From the NCBI GenBank assembly GCA_022448165.1, contig JAKVAS010000008.1:1-32081 (forward strand): a DNA stretch of 32,081 nt. The letters run 5' to 3'. Origin of the DNA: Crocinitomicaceae bacterium (GTDB lineage Bacteria > Bacteroidota > Bacteroidia > Flavobacteriales_D > Crocinitomicaceae). The position numbers were made by a program, and so were the translations under genes. Position 1 is the first letter of the stretch, and each line of letters opens with the position of its first letter. The notes under the pieces are model-generated. The model was not told the origin of the DNA. It was given only the letters and a program-made list of their open reading frames with translations, and did not search any database. Shown in pieces: positions 24,004 through 30,578 of this stretch.

Positions 24004-24756
24004 ATGAGAAAAGTACTGATCATTGACGATGAAAATCGCACCCGCTCCTTAATTGCAAAAATGATAGACTCCTTTGGATATGACATCCAAACAATTCCTG
24101 AAGGGGAAAATGTACAATCAGGAATTAAAGCTATACAGAAATACAATCCGGATATTGTCTTTTTAGACATTCAAATGCCAGACGGAACAGGGTTTGATGT
24201 AATAAGATCAATTGAAGATAAAAACTTTCAAGTCATATTCATTACTGCGCATGAAGAGTTTGCTATTAAAGCCATTAAATTCAGTGCACTGGACTATCTT
24301 TTAAAGCCTGTAGATTCTTCTGAATTACGTTCAGCCTTAGACAAAGCGATTGAAGCAATTGAAGCAATTGAAGAATCTAAATCTAACACTCAATATGATG
24401 CTCTAAATTCAAATATTCAACCTAACGAAAAGCGCCGTTTAGTATTAAAAACTCAAGAAAGTGTTCATGTCGTGGAGCTGGACCAAATTATTAGATGTGA
24501 AGCAGATCGTAATTACACTTCGTTCTTTTTAAAAGAGAATAAGAAAATTCTTGTATCCAAAACACTAAAAGAATATGAAACACTTCTTTCAAGTCATAAT
24601 TTCCTACGTGTACAGCAATCACACCTTATAAATATCACCTATGTTGATCGCTACGACAAGAAGAATGGAGGCGCTGTAGTAATGAAAGATGGCTCTGAAG
24701 TACCATTATCTCCAGCAAAAAGAGACACCTTTTTTAAGCGTTTAGAAAATCTTTAA
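24004..24756 (+). CDS. LytTR-family response regulator
   Basis: 250 residues. Receiver domain 1-120: acidic pocket IIDDE (D8, D9), phospho-acceptor Asp55 in FLDIQMPDG, Thr81 in FITAHEE, Lys101 in LLKPVDSS. A linker with a triple AIE repeat (about 115-123) leads to a LytTR DNA-binding domain (about 146-250) with RCEADRNYTSFFL, SKTLKEYE, FLRVQQSHLINITYVDRY and EVPLSPAKRD, all family features. It is translated right after the kinase gene and is its partner. LytTR proteins bind pairs of short direct repeats; I could not define a site. The gap that follows it (24757-25137) contains an RNA-like structure. Confidence 0.94.
   Translation: MRKVLIIDDENRTRSLIAKMIDSFGYDIQTIPEGENVQSGIKAIQKYNPDIVFLDIQMPDGTGFDVIRSIEDKNFQVIFITAHEEFAIKAIKFSALDYLLKPVDSSELRSALDKAIEAIEAIEESKSNTQYDALNSNIQPNEKRRLVLKTQESVHVVELDQIIRCEADRNYTSFFLKENKKILVSKTLKEYETLLSSHNFLRVQQSHLINITYVDRYDKKNGGAVVMKDGSEVPLSPAKRDTFFKRLENL
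24346..24372 (+). repeat. Three tandem 9-bp units in the response-regulator linker
   Basis: GCGATTGAA and then two copies of GCAATTGAA, encoding AIE three times between receiver and LytTR domains. Length changes would stay in frame, so linker length could vary by slippage. Confidence 0.7.
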
Positions 24757-24855
24757 AGTAAAAAATAAACAGAAGAGGTGTTTTATTCATTCAGATTGTC
24801 CGAATATTCATTTCACCGACTTCAACTGGATTAATATCAGTAGATTGGTTCTAGA

Positions 24856-25044
24856 AATAAGGAGAAATGTCAGGCAATTTTCTTCATCGTTTCGAAATCT
24901 GAATAAGAGGATACACGCTGCTTGGAGAGGCAGTTTCATTTTCTAGTTTGATTAAAGAGTATAACAGTTCTTTTGTAAACTCTCATTCAGGTGGTGCTTT
25001 GCACAGAACTTCGAAGAGAATGCCTGATTTTTTTATTCCTTATT
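24856..25044 (+). ncRNA. Candidate structured RNA, possibly 6S-like
   Basis: This gap has no convincing gene but folds as a long bulged hairpin of about 189 nt. Closing helix: AATAAGGA (24856-24863) with TCCTTATT (25037-25044), TCAGGCA (24870-24876) with TGCCTGA (25021-25027), and TTTTCTTC (24878-24885) with GAAGAGAA (25013-25020, one G-U). A bubble follows (24886-24898 and 24991-25012) whose 3' side holds a small hairpin GTGC-TTT-GCAC (24994-25004). Then CTGAATAAGAGGATAC (24899-24914) pairs with 24975-24990 at 13 of 16 positions, with a further hairpin at 24918-24933 inside. Seven T follow the TGCCTGA arm. Length, central bubble and the small 3'-side hairpin resemble 6S RNA, which sequesters RNA polymerase. 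A degenerate -7 box TAGATTGG is at 24841-24848. Strand and identity are inferred; alternatives are a decayed element or chance. Confidence 0.4.
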
Positions 25045-25119
25045 AATATAAGGTTTAATTCTTCTAAAGAAGATATTGTTGTTGACACTGCTACTCAAAT
25101 TTAATTTACTACTAACGCT

Positions 25120-25151
25120 AAAAAGAGAGTTGAAAAATCAACTCTCTTTTT
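25120..25151. terminator. Bidirectional intrinsic terminator
   Basis: AAAAAGAGAGTTGA (25120-25133), loop AAAA, TCAACTCTCTTTTT (25138-25151): a perfect 14-bp stem with A/T-runs at both ends. It ends the minus-strand cyclase gene, whose stop codon lies inside the stem, and any plus-strand transcript from the regulator or the RNA candidate. Confidence 0.9.
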
Positions 25152-25893
25152 GTATTCTATATAGCAACGGCCTACTTGGCGCAGCGTCATTAACAAAAGG
25201 TGCTACTTGCAACTCTAATAAATAGTCACCATCCACTATTGAATTATCAACAAATATTAACTCTGTAATTGTCCTTTTAAAATTTGGCTGATTCGGAACT
25301 CCCCAAAAAGAATGATGAAAAGCTAGTACTCCACCATCCTCTTCTCTATCTACAGAAGGTGTGTCCACAAGCAAATGTTGGATGCCCGCTTCCAATATTT
25401 TCTCAACACAACTTTCATGAAAATAAGTAGGGTTAGTGGACGAATAATTCAATTTCATTTTCTTTCTGTCATTTGGAAGTGTTCTTACAACCAAAGCATC
25501 AACATTAACCCCTTCAAGCTCTAATTGCTCCGGTAAAATTACAAAATCAACATCTCCATTTTCCTGAATAATTCGCTTCGGAAGGACAGAAATCACAAGA
25601 GCCCGAAAAAAATACTCTGACATCACCTGATTAACCGAATGAACCTCATGAGTAATATGTCCTAAACATTCTGTGTGTGTTCCATGACCATGAGGATTGA
25701 ACGCAATATTGCGAAAATTAACAGCCCCTCCCTCTTTAACAGATCCAATATAATGCTCAGTTCTTACCGGTTCAATAACTGGCTTTTCTACATACCAAGC
25801 TCGCGGATTATCCTCTGTATTTGATAAAGGAATTGAAATATCAACGGCCTTCTCTGTTTCTACATATGTCTCCTTATCGATATATAACTTCAT
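25138..25893 (-). CDS. Cyclase-family (kynurenine formamidase-like) metal hydrolase
   Basis: 251 residues from MKLYIDKETYVETEKAVDIS. The metal-binding signature of the cyclase/formamidase fold (PF04199 type) is HGHGTHTE (about residues 68-75 of this start), with ECLGHI just after; other family points are LLVDTPSVDREEDGG and a late acidic FVDNS region. Members hydrolyse N-formylkynurenine or related amides and lactones; which one is not readable here, and no tryptophan catabolism gene is near. The frame can be extended to a TTG at 25923, but ATG at 25893 matches the family's beginning better. Single gene ended by a strong terminator. Confidence 0.85.
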   Translation of the reverse strand: MKLYIDKETYVETEKAVDISIPLSNTEDNPRAWYVEKPVIEPVRTEHYIGSVKEGGAVNFRNIAFNPHGHGTHTECLGHITHEVHSVNQVMSEYFFRALVISVLPKRIIQENGDVDFVILPEQLELEGVNVDALVVRTLPNDRKKMKLNYSSTNPTYFHESCVEKILEAGIQHLLVDTPSVDREEDGGVLAFHHSFWGVPNQPNFKRTITELIFVDNSIVDGDYLLELQVAPFVNDAAPSRPLLYRIQKES

Positions 25894-25971
25894 TCCTCGA
25901 AGATAAAGAAATACAACAACCAATTATGATATTTTTTCTCAAAGTATTTACCGTGGTAGATTTATTATTCG

Positions 25972-25979
25972 TACATTTG
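25972..25979 (+). promoter_or_regulatory. Predicted -7 box of the YceI-like gene
   Basis: TACATTTG fits TAnnTTTG. Transcription from near 25984 gives a leader of about 12 bases to the ATG at 25996. Confidence 0.5.
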
Positions 25980-25995
25980 AAAAAAACAAACTATA

Positions 25996-26634
25996 ATGAA
26001 ATTAAAAGAAATCTTAATAATGGCAACAAGTGCCGCACTGATAACATCTTGTTCAAACAATCCGGTAAGCGACATTCAAAACGAACTCGAAATAGAAGAA
26101 GTAACATATACCTTAGACACAGAGAATTCCAGCCTTGTGTGGAAAGGCATGATGAGTCCGGAGTATTTCCATGTTGGTAATATCACTATAAGTGACGGGA
26201 CTATTTCGATGAAAAACGACGTTCTAAGTTCAGGAACCTTCACTGTGGACATGAATTCAATTACAGCTACAATTAGCGATGACTTCCCAGAAGACAAAGC
26301 AAATTATTTAGCTGGACATTTAATGGGAACCGTAACGGATGAAGATCATCCCGCGAATCTATTCTTTAACACTCCCAAGTTTCCAAATACAACGGTTACT
26401 TTAGGGGAATACAATAATGGTAAATTAGATATTACACTATCAATTATCGGGAAAGAATTAAAACAAACTATCCCAGCTACAATTTCGTCAGATGATGATG
26501 AGGCCGCAATCAACGGGACATTTACCCTTGACTTATCTTCTTTAGAAATTCCAGGCCTTCAAGCAGACTCGGAAACAGGTGAAGGCATATCTCCATCTGT
26601 TGAGTTCAAACTTGATTTGCAACTTAATAAGTAA
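25996..26634 (+). CDS. YceI-like lipoprotein
   Basis: 212 residues. A lipoprotein signal peptide ends in the lipobox LITSC with Cys19. The mature domain is a YceI lipocalin-like barrel: YTLDTENSSLVWKGMMSPEY near its start, GTFTVDMNSITATISDD, the DEDHPANLFFNT strand and the closing FKLDLQLNK. YceI proteins bind isoprenoid-type lipids such as polyprenyl compounds in a long hydrophobic pocket; here it would be attached to a membrane facing the periplasm. It is a single gene with its own -7 box and its own terminator. The family is sure, the ligand unknown. Confidence 0.88.
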   Translation: MKLKEILIMATSAALITSCSNNPVSDIQNELEIEEVTYTLDTENSSLVWKGMMSPEYFHVGNITISDGTISMKNDVLSSGTFTVDMNSITATISDDFPEDKANYLAGHLMGTVTDEDHPANLFFNTPKFPNTTVTLGEYNNGKLDITLSIIGKELKQTIPATISSDDDEAAINGTFTLDLSSLEIPGLQADSETGEGISPSVEFKLDLQLNK

Positions 26635-26650
26635 TTTTTTAATTGAATAT

Positions 26651-26683
26651 AAAAAGGTGCTTCATAATTGGAGCACCTTTTTT
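26651..26683 (+). terminator. Intrinsic terminator of the YceI-like gene
   Basis: AAAAAGGTGCT (26651-26661) and AGCACCTTTTT (26672-26682) pair perfectly around a 10-base loop, followed by T. It lies just before the HAD gene start at 26698, so that gene needs a promoter within or after the hairpin, or read-through. Confidence 0.88.
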
Positions 26684-26697
26684 CGTTTCTTTATAAA

Positions 26698-27315
26698 ATG
26701 AATCTAGACAACATAGAAGCAATTATTTTCGACCTAGGAGGAGTTCTAATCAATCTAAACTACCAAACAACCATTGACCAATTCACTGAGCTTGGCATCA
26801 ACAATTTTGAATCATTGTATTCTAAAAAACAACAAAGTAACCTATTTGATGATTATGAAACTGGGCAAATATCATCTCAAGGATTTATAAATACCCTTTT
26901 AAAGCACTTACCTCAAGGAACCAGTCCGAATCAAGTAGTAAGTGCCTGGAATTCAATGATTTTAAACATCCCTAATTCCTCAATAAAACTACTCGACAAA
27001 CTCTCATCAAAATATCGCCTATTCATGTTAAGCAACACGAACGATATTCACTTTCAAAAAGTATACAATGAATGGATGAAGACAACAGATCGTGAACCAA
27101 AATCTTATTTTGAAAAAATATATCTTTCTCAAGAAATAGGAATGCGAAAGCCAAATCCTGAAATTTTTAAACATGTCTGTGAGGAACAAAACCTAAACGC
27201 ATCCACAACACTGTTTATTGATGATTCAATTCAACATATCGAAGGAGCAAAATCCATTGGACTTAACGTTCATCACTTATCCAACATAACATCACTAGAC
27301 TCGCTTTTTTCCTGA
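26698..27315 (+). CDS. HAD-superfamily phosphatase (YihX-like)
   Basis: 205 residues from MNLDNIEAIIFDLGGVLINL. HAD motif I is FDLGGV: the nucleophile Asp12 is present and the second Asp of DxD is Gly, as in YihX-type sugar phosphatases. Motif II is FMLSNTND, motif III is the Lys in IGMRKPNPEIF, motif IV is LFIDDS. A helical cap lies between motifs I and II, as in subfamily IA. The longer frame opens with a TTG at 26668 inside the upstream terminator and is rejected. The 3' end overlaps the convergent methylmalonyl-CoA epimerase gene by 43 bases. Substrate unknown; a glucose-1-phosphate-type phosphatase is one possibility. Confidence 0.86.
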   Translation: MNLDNIEAIIFDLGGVLINLNYQTTIDQFTELGINNFESLYSKKQQSNLFDDYETGQISSQGFINTLLKHLPQGTSPNQVVSAWNSMILNIPNSSIKLLDKLSSKYRLFMLSNTNDIHFQKVYNEWMKTTDREPKSYFEKIYLSQEIGMRKPNPEIFKHVCEEQNLNASTTLFIDDSIQHIEGAKSIGLNVHHLSNITSLDSLFS

Positions 27316-27704
27316 CAAAGCTCAACCAACAGTCCATTTGTCGATTTAGGATGTAGAAACGCGATCCTCTTGTTATCTGCACCATCTTTAGGGGTTTTAT
27401 GTATCAACTGAAACCCTTCATTTTTAAGACGTATCAATTCAGCATCAATATCATCCACTTCAAATGCCACATGATGAAACCCACCCTTTCTACTAGACAA
27501 AAACTTAGCGATTGGTGACTCATCATTGGTCGCTTCAAGTAGTTCTATCTTAGATTCTCCCACCTGAAGAAATGCAGTTCTCACCCCTTCCGATTCAACA
27601 ACCTCATTTTTATAGCAAGAAGTAGACAAAAGCACCTCAAATACCTTTATTGATTCTTCAATATTCTCTACAGCAATTCCTAAATGCTCAATTCGTTTTA
27701 CCAT
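27273..27704 (-). CDS. mce: Methylmalonyl-CoA epimerase
   Basis: 143 residues, vicinal-oxygen-chelate fold with two paired modules. The start VKRIEHLGIAVENIEESI, the middle GGFHHVAFEVDDIDAEL and the end IAFLHPKSTNGLLVELCQEK are the family signatures; His in IEHLGIAV, His in FHHVAF and Glu in LLVELCQ are the metal ligands. It interconverts (S)- and (R)-methylmalonyl-CoA in propionate/odd-chain metabolism. The last nine residues (SESSDVMLDK region) extend past the usual end and are encoded by DNA that is also the 3' end of the HAD gene. A terminator lies only a few bases upstream of the start codon. No mutase gene is in the window. Confidence 0.92.
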   Translation of the reverse strand: MVKRIEHLGIAVENIEESIKVFEVLLSTSCYKNEVVESEGVRTAFLQVGESKIELLEATNDESPIAKFLSSRKGGFHHVAFEVDDIDAELIRLKNEGFQLIHKTPKDGADNKRIAFLHPKSTNGLLVELCQEKSESSDVMLDK

Positions 27705-27709
27705 GACAC

Positions 27710-27738
27710 AAAAAAACCCTGCTCAATCGAACAGGGTC
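27710..27738 (-). terminator. Intrinsic terminator of the T9SS cargo gene
   Basis: On the minus strand ACCCTG (27737-27732), 10-base loop, CAGGGT (27721-27716), then a run of seven T. It ends just 5 bases before the epimerase start codon at 27704. Confidence 0.8.
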
Positions 27739-27757
27739 TACATTTTAATATTTTAAA

Positions 27758-28555
27758 TTAGTTCTTAATAAACTTCTCGTTCACATTGTCAAAGTTGATG
27801 TAATAAACACCTCTAAGCAGGTTCGAGCAATTAACTTTAGAACCAACACCTTTCTTTACAATATTTCCATAAGCATCATAAATCTCATAGCGTGTCTCAA
27901 CTTCTTCACCCTTTGCCAAGAATGTAATTTCATTCTTAACTTTAGCAGGAGTCTTACTCACTTCCGGGATTGGTGAGGTAAACCTAACTTCTTTAGAAGG
28001 ACGCTTTGTCCCAGAATGATCCACTTGAACAATACGAACCGTGTTTTCTCCAGAATGAGGAGTAACAATTACTTCATAGTTATTATCACCATTTGACCCT
28101 TGCCCCTGAACTTCTCCAACTGGCACCCACTTATTCCAACGATATTGTTCAATAACGAATGGAAGCTTTCCTTGCTCTCCATTAGTTACCCATTTCAATT
28201 TTCCAGCTGGACTAATCGTAATTGATTTAACTGTGAATGTAGAACGTGGAAGTAACACTTCCGGATTCAACACCTTAGGCTTGCAACCGTCATTGTGCTC
28301 TATCACAATAAAAACAGGCTCACCAATCTCAATGTTAAATAAAGCAAAGTCAATTTCAAAAGCTCCCATGCTCGTACCTCCAGGCATGATATCTCCATTA
28401 ACAGTAACCTTCGTGGCACAATACCCGAAGCCTTCATCATCCATTGGGTTTTGGACATACAGATTTTTACCTTGATAAGTTCCATCCACAGACATTGCTG
28501 ACCACGAGAAACCACTCGATAAAATAAGTATTACAAAAAGCATAAAATTTCTCAT
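27758..28555 (-). CDS. Secreted protein with type IX secretion C-terminal sorting domain
   Basis: 265 residues. Signal peptide about 1-20 (ILSSGFSWS). The N-terminal domain carries VDGTYQGKNLYVQNPM, GYCATKVTVNGDI, FEIDFALFNIEIGEP and HNDGCKPKVLNPEVL, a conserved beta-rich region I recognise from Bacteroidota proteins of unknown function. The last 60 residues are a T9SS type A sorting domain: YEIYDAYGNIVKKGVGSKV, CSNLLRGVYYINF, ending NEKFIKN. The protein should cross the outer membrane through the T9SS and be anchored or released. Promoter at 28624-28655, terminator at 27710-27738. Function beyond export is unknown. Confidence 0.82.
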   Translation of the reverse strand: MRNFMLFVILILSSGFSWSAMSVDGTYQGKNLYVQNPMDDEGFGYCATKVTVNGDIMPGGTSMGAFEIDFALFNIEIGEPVFIVIEHNDGCKPKVLNPEVLLPRSTFTVKSITISPAGKLKWVTNGEQGKLPFVIEQYRWNKWVPVGEVQGQGSNGDNNYEVIVTPHSGENTVRIVQVDHSGTKRPSKEVRFTSPIPEVSKTPAKVKNEITFLAKGEEVETRYEIYDAYGNIVKKGVGSKVNCSNLLRGVYYINFDNVNEKFIKN

Positions 28556-28623
28556 CTATCTCTTTCTTAGGCGTTTAGACTGACAACTGACGTAATCAGA
28601 CTGGTTTGATGACATTTAACCGA

Positions 28624-28655
28624 CAAATATAATACGTTTTCTTATTGATTCACAA
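28624..28655 (-). promoter_or_regulatory. Promoter of the T9SS cargo gene
   Basis: On the minus strand TTG (28655-28653), 21 bases, TATATTTG (28631-28624). The start near 28619 leaves a leader of about 64 bases. Confidence 0.55.
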
Positions 28656-28815
28656 TTTTTAAGGATTAAAATTCATGATTTTTTAACATTATCATTACTT
28701 CCTTAACGAATATAACTTCTCTCATCTAAACGTCTGTTTCCAAATAAGATGAAAAAAATTAGACTATTCGTAGAATTTTATTAATCTTGTAATACTGAGG
28801 TAAAGACACTTTTAC

Positions 28816-30561
28816 ATGAAAAAGCATTTATTCGCATTATTAATTTCGCTTCTATTCTTCTCGTCATGTTCAGATAATTCTGTTCAAAAATTCGAGCATG
28901 CCGGCGGGACTTTCACTATGGCTCTTGAAAATGAGCCATCCACATACATCTCTAGAGAAGTTGCTGACTATTATTCCGCCACTGTTCTCTCGCAAGTTAC
29001 AGAATGTCTTGTTGGAATGAATCCAAAAACGACAGAAATAGTACCTCAATTAGCCAGCAGTTGGGAAAAAGTGGACGGTGGAAAAAAGTATATTTTCACG
29101 CTAAGGGATGATGCATACTTTCATCCTCACAAAGTATTTTCAGGAAAAAAAGATCGTAAATTGACTGCTGAAGATGTAGTCAAAACATTCGAAATGGGAT
29201 GTCGGAAAAACGAACAAAACCTTCCTACAGCAATGTACTCATTCATTTTTAAATCACTTCTGAAAGGAGCCGATGAGTTTCATCAGGGAACAGCGAACAC
29301 TATTTCTGGACTATCCGTTAACAACAATAAACTAACAATTGAATTAACACATAAAGATCATAACTTCTTATATAAACTCTCTAACGTTAGTGCATCAATA
29401 ATCTCAAAAAAGATCATTGAGAGCGAAAACGAAACAGACGTGATAGGTACAGGTCCCTTTATGTACTCACAAATTAATGATGGTGATCAACGAGAACTAG
29501 TTCTACTCCGTAATAATGATTATTACTTGAAAGATGAGTCAGGAAATTCACTACCGTATCTAGATAGTCTCGTATTCATTTTTCAGAGTAGAAAGCTTGA
29601 ACAGCTTGATTTATTCGAATCTGGAAAAACGGATTTAATTGTCGGACTTCCCACAGGTAGGATTACACGTATGCTGGAAGGAAGAATTGAAGACTTTAAT
29701 TCAAAACCTCCCAAGTTAGTTTTAGCCAATAACCCTTTGCTTGAATCCCACTTTTATTTCTTTAATCTTTCTGATAAACGTTTTGAAGACCCGCGTGTAA
29801 GAAAAGCCTTTAACTATGCAATCGATAAAACAGTAATTGGTCAAGAAATCCTAAGAAATCAATTTTATGATTTAGGTGATTATGGAATAACCCCCCCTGT
29901 AAACAAAGCTTTAAAAGGATATGATTTCAAAAACATCAAATCCGCTGGATACGACTTCAATCCAGAAAAAGCTAGACAGTTACTTGCTGAAGCGGGCTAT
30001 CCAAATGGAGAAGGTTTCGGATCAGTTGAGTTAAGATATGACATAGACGACACACATTCTGCTGTTGCCGACGAGTTTTCCAAACAAATTTTTCGTGTAC
30101 TTGGGATCAATATTAACATTGACGGATCATCTTTTGAACAATTAAATGAAGACGGCGCAATAGGAAATGGTGATATTTTTAGAATGGGATGGAGTGCCGA
30201 TTATCCAAGTCCAGAAACATTTCTACTCAACTTTTATGGAAAATATGTTCCTGAAGATATAGAAGAGCCCTCAACTATCAACAAATCCCGTTACGTAAAC
30301 CCTGTATTTGATCAACTTTATGAAAAAGCTTCAGAATCTCAAAAGATAACTGATCAAATGAATTATTTCTGTAAAGCTGAAATCGCATTGTTGGAAGACC
30401 CTCCATTAATTCCTCTTTGGTATACTGGAGATATTGAAATCGTATATTCGTACGTTCGTAATTTTCATTTTAATGCACTGAATACCTTTAACTTTACTAA
30501 CGTCTATTTAAAAGAATGGACTACCGAAGAATACCAAGAATTCTTGGCGGAAAGTAAATAG
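28816..30561 (+). CDS. Extracellular solute-binding lipoprotein, oligopeptide/DppA-OppA type (SBP_bac_5)
   Basis: 581 residues. Lipoprotein signal with lipobox FFSSC, Cys18. The mature domain follows the family-5 order: FTMALENEPSTYISREVADY, LVGMNPKTTEIVPQLASSWE, FTLRDDAYFHPHKVFSGKKD with LTAEDVVKTFE, VIGTGPFMYSQ, the RVRKAFNYAIDKTVIGQEIL helix (here DPRVRKAFNYAIDK), and YDFNPEKARQLLAEAGYPNG. Such proteins bind peptides, nickel or haem and normally deliver them to an ABC permease; no permease is in the window. The TonB receptor begins 17 bases after its stop, so the pair is cotranscribed and probably works in sequence for uptake. A degenerate box TAATCTTG lies at 28782-28789. Confidence 0.9.
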   Translation: MKKHLFALLISLLFFSSCSDNSVQKFEHAGGTFTMALENEPSTYISREVADYYSATVLSQVTECLVGMNPKTTEIVPQLASSWEKVDGGKKYIFTLRDDAYFHPHKVFSGKKDRKLTAEDVVKTFEMGCRKNEQNLPTAMYSFIFKSLLKGADEFHQGTANTISGLSVNNNKLTIELTHKDHNFLYKLSNVSASIISKKIIESENETDVIGTGPFMYSQINDGDQRELVLLRNNDYYLKDESGNSLPYLDSLVFIFQSRKLEQLDLFESGKTDLIVGLPTGRITRMLEGRIEDFNSKPPKLVLANNPLLESHFYFFNLSDKRFEDPRVRKAFNYAIDKTVIGQEILRNQFYDLGDYGITPPVNKALKGYDFKNIKSAGYDFNPEKARQLLAEAGYPNGEGFGSVELRYDIDDTHSAVADEFSKQIFRVLGININIDGSSFEQLNEDGAIGNGDIFRMGWSADYPSPETFLLNFYGKYVPEDIEEPSTINKSRYVNPVFDQLYEKASESQKITDQMNYFCKAEIALLEDPPLIPLWYTGDIEIVYSYVRNFHFNALNTFNFTNVYLKEWTTEEYQEFLAESK

Positions 30562-30578
30562 TCATCCAATTGTCTACC

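Noticed and set aside
24899-25050. About 45 open codons ending at 25045-25047 (GGALHRTSKRMPDFFIPY) as a gene remnant
   Set aside because: There is no start codon and a stop lies just upstream; the strong base-pairing pattern explains the region better. It remains the main alternative to the RNA reading.
26668-26697. TTG start for the HAD phosphatase
   Set aside because: It lies inside the terminator hairpin of the previous gene, and the ATG at 26698 gives the normal family N-terminus.
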